Source: Pseudomonadota bacterium
GTDB taxonomy: Bacteria > Pseudomonadota > Alphaproteobacteria > Rhizobiales > Xanthobacteraceae
Length of the DNA: 64,000 nucleotides
Reading direction: 5' to 3'
Assembly: GCA_018240595.1 (NCBI GenBank)
Contig: JAFEFL010000010.1
Coordinates: forward strand, 1-64,000
In this document: piece by piece, positions 45,331 to 53,809 of the stretch
Layout: each line of letters begins with the position of its first letter
Position numbering within the stretch: the first letter of the stretch is position 1
The notes under the pieces: generated by a model
The model's input: the letters and a program-made list of their open reading frames with translations, nothing else
Told to the model about the DNA's origin: nothing
Databases searched by the model: none
Made by a program: the position numbers and the translations under genes

Positions 45331-46323
45331 TTACGGCAGCGGCGACCACATCACCGGCACCAGCTCATAGCCACGACCAGCACGGACCATGTGTCCGCAC
45401 GCCGGGAACGGGAAGTGGTAGGCCGAGACCAGCATGCGGTCGGCGCTCGCGCGGTCGAGCATGCGGCGGCGGGTTTTGACGGCGAGCGCGCCGTCCATGT
45501 CGAAGGTCGGCTGCCAGTCGGGATGCCTGGCGAACAGATAGGGATTGCGCACGGTGTCGCTCATCACCAGCATCGAACGTCCGTCCGAGTGCAGCGCGAA
45601 CGCGGTGTGCCCCGGCGTGTGACCGTAAGCGGGGATCGAGACAATGCCGGGGAGCAGCTCAGCGCCGGGTCTGAAGCGATGCACTTCGCCGGCGATATCC
45701 TTGAAGATGCGGGCGGCGTTGAGGAAATACTTGTGTACGGTACTGGTGGTGCGCGACAGGTTCGCCTCATCCATCCAGAATTTCCATTCCGGTTCCGGCA
45801 CCATGATCTCGGCCCTGGTGAAGACCTTGTCGCCGTCCTTGGTCTTGATGCCGTTGATGTGATCGGGATGGAAATGCGAAATGACGACGACGTCGACGTC
45901 TTCCGGCTTGATGCCGGCGGCGGCGAGATTGGCGTTCATGAAGCCGGCGGTGTCGGTGATCTGTCCGGCGCTGCCGGTATCGATCAGGACGAGTTTCGAC
46001 CCGGTATTCACCAGCAGCGCGGTAATCGAGATCGGCAGGATGTTCGGCTTGAGAAAGGCGCCGGTGAGGGCGCGGTTCACGGCGCGTGCGCCGGCGTTGC
46101 GGACGAAGCCGTCGTCGATCGGCGAATACCAGATGCCGTCATACAGCGCCGTCAGCTCGAAGCCGCCGAGATTGTAGCGGTAGACGCCGGGGCCCTGCGC
46201 CCTGGCGAAGGGAGCGGCGGCCCGTGCCGCGGCTGGCAGCGTAGCCGCAGCCGCCGTTACGAGCGAAGCAGCCGCCGCCTGCGTGATGAAGTGGCGACGC
46301 GTCGAGGTCGTTGCGGGGGGCAT
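45331..46323 (-). CDS. Tat-exported metallo-beta-lactamase fold hydrolase
   Basis: A 330-residue MBL-fold hydrolase. The N terminus STRRHFITQAAAASLVTAAA carries the twin-arginine export motif, so the folded, metal-loaded enzyme goes to the periplasm. The zinc ligands are seen in SHFHPDHINGIK (about residues 149-160) and downstream in AYGHTPGHTAFALH and VMSDTV. The substrate is unknown; the family includes lactonases and other hydrolases. It is divergent from the small lipoprotein gene. Confidence 0.85.
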   Translation of the reverse strand: MPPATTSTRRHFITQAAAASLVTAAAATLPAAARAAAPFARAQGPGVYRYNLGGFELTALYDGIWYSPIDDGFVRNAGARAVNRALTGAFLKPNILPISITALLVNTGSKLVLIDTGSAGQITDTAGFMNANLAAAGIKPEDVDVVVISHFHPDHINGIKTKDGDKVFTRAEIMVPEPEWKFWMDEANLSRTTSTVHKYFLNAARIFKDIAGEVHRFRPGAELLPGIVSIPAYGHTPGHTAFALHSDGRSMLVMSDTVRNPYLFARHPDWQPTFDMDGALAVKTRRRMLDRASADRMLVSAYHFPFPACGHMVRAGRGYELVPVMWSPLP

Positions 46324-46430
46324 GGGACGCGATCCGTATAAGCCGCGGGCGACGACCGCCCGCGCCGATTGACAGATTACAGGCCGCTATGGTCGAAACC
46401 AAGCGAAGGCGCGTCGAAGGGGAACCACGA

Positions 46431-46847
46431 ATGCGATGGCTGGTTTTGTTCGCGGCGCTGTTCGTCGCGGGCTGCGCGAGCGATGACGTCGGGCCTAGCC
46501 CGGCCGAACTGAAGGCGCGCTGGGAAGCGCAGAACGTCGTGCCGCAGAACTACAAGGCGGATCTCGTCGCCTTCATGCGGACGTACCTCAACGATCCGCA
46601 GCACGTGCGCAGCGCGCTGGCGACCAGGCCGGTGTTAAAGAGCCTGGGCGACGACGACCGGCAGCGCTTTGTCGTCTGCGTGCGCTATCGCGAGCGTAAA
46701 TCGAATGGAAGCTACGGTTCGCCCAAAGACGGCTTCGCGACATTCGTGTCCGGCAGGCTCGACCGCTATGTCGACACGCTGAAGGAAGTCGTCGCCGTGT
46801 GCAAAGACGCGCCGTTCGAACCGTTTCCGGAACTCGAAAAGCTCTAG
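46431..46847 (+). CDS. Small lipoprotein
   Basis: A 138-residue protein with a lipobox LFVAGC at the signal peptide end; Cys16 would be lipidated. The mature domain begins SDDVGPSPAELKARWEA and contains a second cysteine in FVVCVRYRERKS and a third in VAVCKDAPFE, perhaps a disulfide. The ATG at 46431 follows GAAGGGGAA. The frame extends upstream to 46311 without likeness. It lies head to head with the MBL gene. Function unknown. Confidence 0.75.
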   Translation: MRWLVLFAALFVAGCASDDVGPSPAELKARWEAQNVVPQNYKADLVAFMRTYLNDPQHVRSALATRPVLKSLGDDDRQRFVVCVRYRERKSNGSYGSPKDGFATFVSGRLDRYVDTLKEVVAVCKDAPFEPFPELEKL

Positions 46848-46981
46848 CGTCCCAAGAACGCGCCCGCGTTAGGCGTTCAGGCGCGGATGGAGGGCGTCAA
46901 ATACTCATAACCGCCGGGCGTGATCAGGCCCGACGGTCCGTCGTTACAGATTGCGGTAGAAAGAGGCCTCGGGCTACGAGG

Positions 46982-47185
46982 TCACTTCACCTTGAGGTTT
47001 TCCGCAGACGTCTTGCCGCGGTTCTCGACGAGTTCAAACTGAACAGTCTGACCTTCGTTCAGCGTGCTAAGTCCGGCGCGTTCGACCGCCGAGATGTGCA
47101 CGAACACATCCTTCCCGCCTTCTTGGGGCTGGATGAAGCCATAGCCCTTCGTCGGATTAAACCACTTTACGGTGCCCTGAGGCAT
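46982..47185 (-). CDS. Cold shock domain protein (CspA family)
   Basis: A 67-residue single cold shock domain with both RNA-binding motifs, KGYGFIQP (RNP1) and DVFVHIS (RNP2). The start [14 protein letters not shown] is standard. CspA-type proteins bind single-stranded nucleic acid and melt RNA structure. The ATG at 47185 has GGAG upstream. The start is set well inside a longer frame to 47242. The tRNA-Thr gene lies 137 bases upstream on the same strand. Confidence 0.93.
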   Translation of the reverse strand: MPQGTVKWFNPTKGYGFIQPQEGGKDVFVHISAVERAGLSTLNEGQTVQFELVENRGKTSAENLKVK

Positions 47186-47321
47186 GCTAGATCTCCGAGG
47201 TATTACGAAGTAACGCTTCAGTTTGGCACAGTCCGCAACCAACGAACAAGGTCTTCGGACGCCCGATGGCCATGCCGGTTGCGTTATTTTTGGGCGAGGG
47301 CAGCGTCCGGTATCGAGCGCG

Positions 47322-47396
47322 TGGTGCCGGATGAGAGGATTGAACTCCCGACCTTCGGTTTACAAAACCGCTGCTCTACCGCTGAGCTAATCCGGC
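47322..47396 (-). tRNA. tRNA-Thr (anticodon TGT)
   Basis: Read on the minus strand, the molecule has acceptor GCCGGAT pairing with ATCCGGC, a D arm GCTC-AGCGGTA-GAGC, an anticodon loop TTTGTAA with anticodon TGT, and a T arm GGGAG-TTCAATC-CTC. It ends in an encoded CCA (47322-47324). It is 75 bases long and reads ACA codons. Confidence 0.93.
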
Positions 47397-47591
47397 GCTG
47401 TGCGGTGGAGCCGCTCCGATACCGGAATCGTGCTTACAAATCAATTGTATGGTCGCTTCCGGCGGCTGCTTATGGCGCCCCGAGGAGCGGCTATGACCGA
47501 TCCGACGGCAATCGCCTCAAATTGTCGACGAACAAGCCGAAAACCTTGGCGCTGCGACACTTTGCGCGACGCGCACGGGCGTTCGCCAAGC

Positions 47592-47627
47592 AAAAGGCCC
47601 CGCAGCGCTGCCGCCGCGGGGCCTTTT
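47592..47627 (-). terminator. Bidirectional terminator downstream of the MHS symporter gene
   Basis: A 12-bp perfect stem AAAAGGCCCCGC/GCGGGGCCTTTT (47592-47603 and 47616-47627) around a 12-base loop. A and T ends on both sides make it work in either direction. It lies 31 bases past the stop of the symporter gene (47659) and also faces the plus strand. Confidence 0.85.
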
Positions 47628-47658
47628 ATTGTCGTGTTAGGGCCGGAAAAGTCCCGGT

Positions 47659-49287
47659 CTACATCTGCGTAATGTCGCGGTCCTTGGTCTCGGGCAGGAA
47701 GATCAGGGCGACGACGAAGCTCATCGCCGCCACCGCGATCGGGTACCAGAGGCCTGAGTAGATGTTGCCGGTGGCCGCCACGATGGCGAACACGGTGGCC
47801 GGCAGGAAGCCGCCGAACCAGCCGTTGCCGATGTGGTAGGGCAGCGACAGGCCGGAGTAGCGGATCCGGGTCGGGAACAGTTCCACCAGCCAGGCGGCGA
47901 TCGGGCCGTAGACCATGGTCACGTAGACGACCAGGATCGCGAGCAGCAGCACCGTCATCGGGTAGTTGATGTCGTTCGGATCGGCGCTGGCCGGATAGCC
48001 GTGCGCCTTCACCGCCGCGGTGATCGCCGCGGGCAGGTTCGGCGTGTCAGCCGCGAGCTGCGTATCGCCGATCTTGACGCTGGCGCGGGTGCCGGCCGGA
48101 GCCGCCACGTTGTTGTAGTTCACCGACAGGTTGACCAGCGTCGACTTGATGATGTCGCAGGCCGTTGTGAACGTCTCGGTTCCCGTCGCCTTGAACTGGA
48201 ACGAGCACTGCTTGGGATCGGCGGTCACGGTGACCGGCGATGCCGCGAGCGCCGCTTCCAGCTTCGGGTTGGCGAAGTGCGTCAGCCCCTGGAAGATCGG
48301 GAAGTAGGTGATGACCGCGAGCGCGAATCCCGCGAGCATGATCGGCTTGCGGCCGATCTTGTCCGACAACCAGCCGAACAGGATGAAGCACGGCGTGCCG
48401 ATGGCCAGCGCGATGACAATCAGGATTTGCGCAGTGACCGCGGGAACCTTGATGGTCTGGGTCAGGAAGAACAGCGCGTAGAACTGGCCGCCGTACCACA
48501 CCACGGCTTCGCCGGCGGTGGCGCCGAGCAGAGCGAGGATGGCGATCTTGGCGTTCGACCACTGGCCGAAGGCTTCCGACAGCGGACGCTTCGATGCCTT
48601 GCCTTCTTCCTTCATCTTCTGGAACAGCGGCGATTCGTTGAGCGAGAGTCGGATCCAGATCGACACGATCAACAAGATTGCGGAGAGCAGGAATGGCAGG
48701 CGCCAGCCCCAGTCGCCGAAGGCCTGCTCGCCCATCGCGGTGCGGATGCCGAGGATCAGCAACAGCGCCATGAACAGGCCGAGCGTGGCCGTCGTTTGAA
48801 TCCACGACGTGTAGTAGCCGCGCTTGCCCGGAGGCGCGTGCTCGGCGACGTAGATCGCCGCGCCGCCATATTCGCCGCCGAGCGCCAGGCCCTGGACGAG
48901 GCGGAAGGCGATGAGCAGTACCGGCGCCATGATGCCGAGCGTCGCATAGCCGGGCAGCAAGCCGATGAAGAAGGTGCCGACGCCCATCAGCGTCATGGTG
49001 ACAAGGAAGGTATATTTGCGGCCGATGAGGTCGCCGAGGCGGCCGAAGATCAGCGCGCCGAACGGGCGAACCGCGAAGCCAGCGGCGAAGGCGAGCAGGG
49101 CGAAGATGAAGCCGACGTTCGGCGGCACGTTGGCGAAGAAGTATTTCGCCAGGAACACGCCGAGCGTGCCGTAAATGTAGAAGTCGTACCACTCGAACAC
49201 GGTGCCGAGTGACGATGCGAAAATGACCTTCCGTTCCTCGGCGGTCATTCCGCGCGATGTAAAGCCTGTTGCGGTCGTCGTTGTCAT
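47659..49287 (-). CDS. MFS metabolite:H+ symporter (MHS family) with a large periplasmic insertion
   Basis: A 542-residue permease of the metabolite:H+ symporter family (ShiA/ProP-like). The MHS signatures are GTVFEWYDFYIYG in helix 1, FGRLGDLIGRKYT in loop 2-3 and RLVQGLALGGEYGGA in helix 4. An extra stretch of about 100 residues sits between helices 9 and 10 (about residues 345-445), on the periplasmic side. It holds C361 and C377, which could form a disulfide, and has little hydrophobicity. Typical members have only about 430-450 residues, so this insertion is the main oddity. The substrate is unknown. A candidate promoter lies 160 bases upstream and a terminator follows. Confidence 0.87.
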   Translation of the reverse strand: MTTTTATGFTSRGMTAEERKVIFASSLGTVFEWYDFYIYGTLGVFLAKYFFANVPPNVGFIFALLAFAAGFAVRPFGALIFGRLGDLIGRKYTFLVTMTLMGVGTFFIGLLPGYATLGIMAPVLLIAFRLVQGLALGGEYGGAAIYVAEHAPPGKRGYYTSWIQTTATLGLFMALLLILGIRTAMGEQAFGDWGWRLPFLLSAILLIVSIWIRLSLNESPLFQKMKEEGKASKRPLSEAFGQWSNAKIAILALLGATAGEAVVWYGGQFYALFFLTQTIKVPAVTAQILIVIALAIGTPCFILFGWLSDKIGRKPIMLAGFALAVITYFPIFQGLTHFANPKLEAALAASPVTVTADPKQCSFQFKATGTETFTTACDIIKSTLVNLSVNYNNVAAPAGTRASVKIGDTQLAADTPNLPAAITAAVKAHGYPASADPNDINYPMTVLLLAILVVYVTMVYGPIAAWLVELFPTRIRYSGLSLPYHIGNGWFGGFLPATVFAIVAATGNIYSGLWYPIAVAAMSFVVALIFLPETKDRDITQM

Positions 49288-49445
49288 AGGCGTTTCCCCA
49301 ATTGACGCATGTCGCGTCGGTCTGCGGGCGGCGCCTGGTTTCTTGTTTTTTCTTGTTGCCGCCCCGGCTGGAATCGATACGCCCAGGGCTGGAACCGCGT
49401 CTTTGCCCCTCAGGTCTTACACCTAAAGGCTAGACTAAAATTTCT

Positions 49446-49491
49446 ATCATATTGATTCAAAAAGATTATACCAACATTACGGTACCGTAAT
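49446..49491 (-). promoter_or_regulatory. Candidate promoter and 16-base palindrome upstream of the MHS gene
   Basis: On the minus strand TTGGTA (49474-49469) and TATGAT (49451-49446) are 17 bases apart, a good sigma-70 layout pointing to the MHS gene. The perfect palindrome ATTACGG-TACCGTAAT is at 49476-49491, immediately upstream of the -35 and centred near -44 if transcription starts about seven bases past the -10. This is where an activator or repressor would bind. No regulator gene is adjacent, so the protein is unknown. Confidence 0.5.
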
Positions 49492-49545
49492 CTTCTGATA
49501 GAATTTATGGGAAATTTATGCAGTATGCGCAGCCGGCAAGACCCA

Positions 49546-49818
49546 TCAGAGGGTCAGGGCCAGCCGCTCAAGGACGTCGATCAGCCAGGCCGCGGCCTGA
49601 AGCACGGCGAGTCGCTGGGCGAGCTTGGACTTGCGGAAGGTCTCGTTGAGCAGTTTCAGCGCGCGCTTGTAGCCCGGATGTGCCCGTGCACCGTCGCCCA
49701 GATTATTGAGACGCCCGATCAACTCAACGCGGCGATTTTCGACATCGTCATAGCGCTGTCTGAAATCGCCGCGCGGGGGTGCGGCGGCGCCGTTGTTTAA
49801 GGGGTTCCGGTTTGGCAT
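49546..49818 (-). CDS. Small soluble protein of unknown function
   Basis: A 90-residue protein. It starts MPNRNPLNN, has a short Pro-containing lead (APPRGDFRQRYDDVENRRVE) and then a long helical region (NETFRKSKLAQRLAVLQAAA). Proteins like it occur across Bradyrhizobium relatives as short conserved hypotheticals. The ATG at 49818 gives the conserved N terminus; a frame extension to 49839 adds seven residues. It lies upstream of the MHS promoter region, on the same strand, so it could be transcribed into it. Confidence 0.65.
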   Translation of the reverse strand: MPNRNPLNNGAAAPPRGDFRQRYDDVENRRVELIGRLNNLGDGARAHPGYKRALKLLNETFRKSKLAQRLAVLQAAAWLIDVLERLALTL

Positions 49819-50017
49819 CGCAGTTAACTTTAACGGCAAAGGCCCTGTGGCACCATGGCTTTCTTCCGTTTTGCAATCGCATATCGCAATCGTGATCGTA
49901 ACGGCCCCGAGTCATGCACGGCTTGGTGGGATTAATGTTACCCGGCGATAGCGCGCGGCATGGTCAAGCGATCGTATAAAATGCGCTGAGAAACATTGAT
50001 CGATTGGATCATTCGCG

Positions 50018-50413
50018 ATGCGCGCATTGTTGACCATTGCCGCTCTGGCTGCCGTCGGGATCGCGGGCCTCGGCAACGCCGCGGCGTCCGAGTGGCGCGG
50101 CCATTACGTCGCTTATTATCCGTCGAACGCGGCGCGCGTCGTTGTTTACGATGCCGGACCCGGCACCGATATTCGCCCCTACTGGGCGCGGCCGTGGCGC
50201 GGCCGTCATTATTATCCGTTCACTGGCAAGAAGCCGAAGGTCGGACGGCTCGAAAATCTCAACGCTCGATATCCCGCGCCGAAGCCGGCCCCGAGCTACT
50301 ACCGCGAATGGTCGACGCTGTCGCTCTATCCGCCTCAGGTCGTGCTGCCGCCGGCCGAGATCGCTCCCGATGATATCGCGCGGCCTTACGCGCCCCTCAT
50401 GCCGCCGAAGTAA
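50018..50413 (+). CDS. Secreted Tyr/Pro-rich hypothetical protein
   Basis: A 131-residue protein with a signal peptide (AALAAVGIAGLGNAAASE, about residues 1-23). The mature part is rich in Tyr, Pro, Arg and Trp (ARPWRGRHYYPFTGKKPK) with no cysteine. It overlaps the next gene by one base (TAATG at 50411-50415), indicating co-translation. No family is recognised beyond short exported proteins of the order. Its A/T-rich upstream region at about 49,940-50,010 may hold the promoter. Confidence 0.7.
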   Translation: MRALLTIAALAAVGIAGLGNAAASEWRGHYVAYYPSNAARVVVYDAGPGTDIRPYWARPWRGRHYYPFTGKKPKVGRLENLNARYPAPKPAPSYYREWSTLSLYPPQVVLPPAEIAPDDIARPYAPLMPPK

Positions 50414-51021
50414 TGCCCATGCCGCTGTCGCACAAACTTGCCGCCTTCGTTCTCGTTGCCGCCGCTGTCGCGGGCGGGGAGGCGCGCGCGCAATATTACA
50501 GTTCAGTGCAGCAGAGCCCGCCGCCGCTTTATCCTTACGCGACGCAGCCGCGCGCCGCCCAGCCCTACGCCATCGAGGTCGCGCCCGGCACCTACGTCAT
50601 TCAGCGCCCCGGTGAAACGCGGGCGGCCGAGCATCGCCATCGCGGGCAGCGCCCGGCGCCGGCGGCTAAGGCGCTGCGCACCCGCAACGACCCGCGGCTG
50701 ATCGACGAATTGCGCCAGCGCGCGGCGTCGAAGACGCAGGCGATCAACACCACCAAAATCGTTCGCCACAAGCCCAAGGTGGTCGAGACCACGCGTTACG
50801 TCGACGATCCGCCGCGCGTCGTCGAGCGCTACACGGTGGTCGATGACGCCAACGGCGAGAAGAAGGTGGTGGCGGAAGCGATGGACAAGTCCAAGGGCGG
50901 CAAGAACGAGAGGCGCGTCATCCAGGCCGATGCCGAGATCACGATTCTTGGTCCCGACCGCATGACCATCCAGCTCTATCGCAAGGGTGAGCGCGGCAAG
51001 GCCGGCGCGCGCCTCAACTGA
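50413..51021 (+). CDS. Secreted basic hypothetical protein
   Basis: A 202-residue protein with a signal peptide (LAAFVLVAAAVAGGEARAQ, about residues 1-26). A low-complexity region with Gln, Pro and Tyr (SSVQQSPPPLYPYATQPRAA) follows, and then a Lys/Arg-rich part. The last 60 residues form a beta-like segment (VIQADAEITILGPDRMTIQL). Its ATG overlaps the stop of the upstream gene, so the two are a coupled pair, probably acting together outside the cytoplasm. A terminator follows at 51048-51078. Confidence 0.7.
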   Translation: MPMPLSHKLAAFVLVAAAVAGGEARAQYYSSVQQSPPPLYPYATQPRAAQPYAIEVAPGTYVIQRPGETRAAEHRHRGQRPAPAAKALRTRNDPRLIDELRQRAASKTQAINTTKIVRHKPKVVETTRYVDDPPRVVERYTVVDDANGEKKVVAEAMDKSKGGKNERRVIQADAEITILGPDRMTIQLYRKGERGKAGARLN

Positions 51022-51047
51022 CGGTCCTCAACGAGATAGTGGGCGGC

Positions 51048-51078
51048 GGCGGCGGGCTGGGGGGCCCGCCGTTTGCTT
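51048..51078 (+). terminator. Rho-independent terminator after the secreted pair
   Basis: CGGCGGGC (51048-51055) pairs with GCCCGCCG (51062-51069) around TGGGGG, followed by TTTGCTTTT. It lies between the convergent secreted-pair operon and rlmB. Confidence 0.75.
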
Positions 51079-51079
51079 T

Positions 51080-51910
51080 TCAGCCTTGTCGCCCAGCGCG
51101 GCTGGCGATGTAGAGCGACAGCACGGCCGCGTTCGACACGTTGAGGCTCTTGATCTCGCCCGGCATGTCGATGCGCGCCACGTGATCGCAAATCTCGCGC
51201 GTCAATTGCCGCAGGCCCTTGCCCTCGGCGCCGAGCACCAGAGCCAGCGGCTGGCGCAGCTTGAGGTCCGACAGGTCGGCTTCGCCGGTGGAGTCGAGGC
51301 CGACGATGAGAAAGCCGCGCTCCTTCAGCGCCGCAAGGCCGCGCGCCAGGTTCTGCACGGCGATCAGCGGCACATGTTCGAGCGCGCCGGACGCGGCCTT
51401 GGCCAGCGCCGCGGTGGCGTCCGGCGAATGGCGCTGCGTCGTGACGATCGCGGTGGCGGCGAAGGCGGCGGCCGAACGGAAGATGGCGCCGACATTGTGC
51501 GGGTCGGTGATCTGGTCGAGCACCAGCACCGTGCCGCGCGCCGGCACTTGCTCGATCGCCGGAGCGGGCAGGGGATCCGCCTCGAGGTAGAGGCCCTGAT
51601 GCACGGCGTCGGGCAGGAGCCGCTCGTCGATCGCCGACGGCCGCACGATCTCGGGGGCGAGCGCGCCGGAAACGCCTTCCTCGGTCAGGCGCCGCGCGGC
51701 GTTGTCGGTAGCGAGGAACTTGCGCAGCTTACGGGCCGGGTTGCGCAGGGCCGCGGTGACGGTGTGCCAGCCATAGAGGATGACGGGTTCGTCGCCCTCG
51801 GCGGTGGCGCGCAGGTCCTCGCGCCGTGCCCGCGTGAAGCGCTCGCGGCGGTCGACCTGCTCGTGGGTGGCGCCGGGTTTCTTGCCGAATTTGCTGGGAC
51901 GTGAGCTCAT
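51080..51910 (-). CDS. rlmB: 23S rRNA (guanosine-2'-O-)-methyltransferase RlmB-type (TrmH family)
   Basis: A 276-residue SPOUT-class methyltransferase. An N-terminal L30e-like substrate-binding domain (about residues 40-110) precedes the catalytic domain with the three knot motifs: TDPHNVGAIFRSAAAF, LALVLGAEGKGLRQL and IKSLNVSNAAVLSLY. RlmB methylates the ribose of G2251 in 23S rRNA; the TrmH/RlmB subgroup is the best match but the target base is inferred from family. The ATG at 51910 is used because the frame to 51961 has no family likeness. Confidence 0.87.
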   Translation of the reverse strand: MSSRPSKFGKKPGATHEQVDRRERFTRARREDLRATAEGDEPVILYGWHTVTAALRNPARKLRKFLATDNAARRLTEEGVSGALAPEIVRPSAIDERLLPDAVHQGLYLEADPLPAPAIEQVPARGTVLVLDQITDPHNVGAIFRSAAAFAATAIVTTQRHSPDATAALAKAASGALEHVPLIAVQNLARGLAALKERGFLIVGLDSTGEADLSDLKLRQPLALVLGAEGKGLRQLTREICDHVARIDMPGEIKSLNVSNAAVLSLYIASRAGRQG

Positions 51911-52145
51911 GGGACGGACCTTTAGAGGATCGGGGGCGGGCCGAACAGCGCCCTGTGGCAACTTTCGGCAACGCGTCCATTGACTTCCCGGCTGCCCCTG
52001 CCCATAACCCCTGCCATTCCATCACCGCCCGGTGCGGAATCCCCGTTTCGCTATGGGGATCAAGGCACTAGGGCGGACGGCGCAGCAGGCGCCGGGGCGC
52101 AAGCCCGGCGGAAAGCCCCGGCCAGCGCCGGGGACACGAGCTTGG

Positions 52146-52230
52146 GGGAGAGTGTCCCGAGCGGCAAAGGGGGCGGACTGTAAATCCGCTGGCTATGCCT
52201 TCGTAGGTTCGAGTCCTACCTCTCCCACCA
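52146..52230 (+). tRNA. tRNA-Tyr (anticodon GTA)
   Basis: An 85-base class II tRNA with encoded CCA. The acceptor is GGGAGAG/CTCTCCC (52146-52152 and 52220-52226), the anticodon loop CTGTAAA gives GTA, a long variable arm (TGGCTATGCC) follows, and the T arm GTAGG-TTCGAGT-CCTAC is intact. It reads UAC and UAU. Confidence 0.95.
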
Positions 52231-52297
52231 TCTCTCCTAAGTCATTGCCAGCCAGGTTCGTTCGAAGGCCCTGCGCCAAGGCGCGGCGGCGGCCGCG

Positions 52298-52323
52298 TGA
52301 TCCGCCGGCGCGCGGCCTCCGTA
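52298..52323 (+). promoter_or_regulatory. Predicted RpoE (ECF) promoter before the DUF2177 gene
   Basis: TGATCC (52298-52303) and CGTA (52320-52323) are separated by exactly 16 bases. The same two elements with the same spacing occur in both directions between rpoE and the oxidoreductase gene. The predicted start near 52330 lies before AGGAGGG and the GTG at 52359. The third occurrence of the pattern ties the DUF2177 gene to the RpoE regulon. Confidence 0.75.
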
Positions 52324-52358
52324 ATAGGGGCAGGTGTTGCCGCTGCAGGAGGGATGAC

Positions 52359-52781
52359 GTGGCGTTTTATGTGGTCATCTACGTATTCGTCCTCGCCGTC
52401 TTCGTGATCCTGGACGGCATCTGGCTGTCGCAGATGGGGCAGGTGCTCTATCGCCCGGTGCTGGGCGACATCCTCGCCGACAACGTGCGGATCGTGCCGG
52501 CGGTCATCTTCTATCTGCTCTATCCGGTGGGCCTCGAGCTGTTCGCCGTCGTGCCGGCGCTGCGCGCCAGTTCCCTGCAGCATGCCGCGCTCTATGCGGC
52601 GCTGTTCGGCTTGTTCGCCTATGCGACCTATGACCTCACCAATTACGCGACCTTGCGCAACTGGTCGGCCGCGATCACCGTGATCGATCTCATCTGGGGC
52701 GCTTTCGCCAGCGGCTTTGCGGCAGCGGCGGCTTATCTCCTGAGCCGCGCCGTCATGACGCATTTCGACATCAAGCTCTGA
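52359..52781 (+). CDS. DUF2177 family membrane protein
   Basis: A 140-residue protein with four predicted membrane helices and the DUF2177 pattern VILDGIWLSQMGQVLYRPVLG and ATYDLTNYATLRNW. The start is the GTG at 52359, which has AGGAGGG at 52347-52353 five bases upstream. Family function is unknown, but such genes often travel with cyclopropane synthase and DUF1295 genes. Here it stops immediately before the stop of the minus-strand methyltransferase gene (52782). A TGATCC-N16-CGTA promoter precedes it. Confidence 0.87.
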   Translation: MAFYVVIYVFVLAVFVILDGIWLSQMGQVLYRPVLGDILADNVRIVPAVIFYLLYPVGLELFAVVPALRASSLQHAALYAALFGLFAYATYDLTNYATLRNWSAAITVIDLIWGAFASGFAAAAAYLLSRAVMTHFDIKL

Positions 52782-53807
52782 TCACGCGGCTCTCAGCCGG
52801 TAGTGGCTGACGCCCCAGACCTCGCCGTCGTCGTAGCCGAACAGTCCTTCGGTCGCGAGGAAGAACAGGCGCCAGCGCCGCTGCCATAGCGCGGCATCCC
52901 TGCCATAGACCTCGGCCATGATCGCGCGGATCGCGCCGGCATTGTCGTCGAAGTTTTTCAGCCACAGCCGGGCCGTGTCGCGGTAATGCGTGCCGCTCCA
53001 GCGCCAGTCCTGCTCGACGGCGAGGATGTCGCCGAACTCGCGGATGAAATCGTGGCTCGGCATGATGCCGCCGGTGAAGAAGTGCTGGGCGATCCAGTCG
53101 GTCTTGTCGTTGTGGTCGAAGCGATAAGGCGCCCGGCTGTGCGTGAAGACGTGCATGAAGAAGCGCCCGTCTTCGGCAAGCCATGCGCGCACGCGCTCGA
53201 GCAGCCGCCGCCAGTTGACCATGTGCTCGAACATCTCGACCGAAACGATGCGGTCGAAACGGCGGTCCGGCGTGAAGCCGTTCATGTCGGCGGTGATCAC
53301 GGTGAGATTGGTCAGGCCTCCCGCCCGCGCCCGGCCTTCGATGAATTCGCGTTGCGAGCGCGAATTGGACACGGCGACGATGCGCGATCCCGGATAGTGC
53401 CGCGCCATCCACAGCGACAGCGAACCCCAGCCGCAGCCGAGCTCGAGGATCGACTGGCCGTCGGCGAGACCGGCATGCGCGGCGGTCTCGGCCAGCGCCT
53501 GTTCCTCGGCGGCGGCGAGATCGTCACCCGGCGAGCGGAACAGGCAGCACGAATATTTGCGCTGCGGGCCGAGCACGAGGTCGAAGAACGCGGCCGGCAC
53601 TTCGTAATGCTGTGCATTGGCGTCATCGACATGTTCGGCGATCGGCAGCGCCGCGGTCGACAGGGCGAAAGCGCGGTTGGCGGCGTCGCCCTGGCTCGCC
53701 AGCTTGCGATGCGTGCGGCCGCATAGCGCCGCGATGCCGGCGCGCACCAAGGGATCGGGGATCGGCGTCGACTCGATGAACTTCGTCGCGAGCGTGATGG
53801 CGCCCAT
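52782..53807 (-). CDS. Cyclopropane-fatty-acid-synthase-like SAM methyltransferase (short form)
   Basis: A 341-residue SAM-dependent methyltransferase of the cyclopropane/mycolic-acid family. The SAM site is ILELGCGWGSLSLWMARHY (about residues 125-143), with QHYEVPAAFFDLVLGPQRKYS upstream for the substrate. Downstream are EMFEHMVNW and FFTGGIMPSHDFI. It lacks the longer N-terminal domain of the plus-strand paralogue at 59068-60273 and shares only the methyltransferase core. The ATG at 53807 has GGGGAG at the correct distance. It is last in the minus-strand operon (rpoE, chrR, hydrolase, DUF1295, this gene). It may methylate or alter unsaturated acyl chains; the product is unknown. Confidence 0.8.
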   Translation of the reverse strand: MGAITLATKFIESTPIPDPLVRAGIAALCGRTHRKLASQGDAANRAFALSTAALPIAEHVDDANAQHYEVPAAFFDLVLGPQRKYSCCLFRSPGDDLAAAEEQALAETAAHAGLADGQSILELGCGWGSLSLWMARHYPGSRIVAVSNSRSQREFIEGRARAGGLTNLTVITADMNGFTPDRRFDRIVSVEMFEHMVNWRRLLERVRAWLAEDGRFFMHVFTHSRAPYRFDHNDKTDWIAQHFFTGGIMPSHDFIREFGDILAVEQDWRWSGTHYRDTARLWLKNFDDNAGAIRAIMAEVYGRDAALWQRRWRLFFLATEGLFGYDDGEVWGVSHYRLRAA

Positions 53808-53809
53808 GA

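Noticed and set aside
47322..47396. tRNA-Thr as an integration site for a mobile element
   Set aside because: No integrase, no direct repeat of the tRNA 3' end and no change in gene content flank it.
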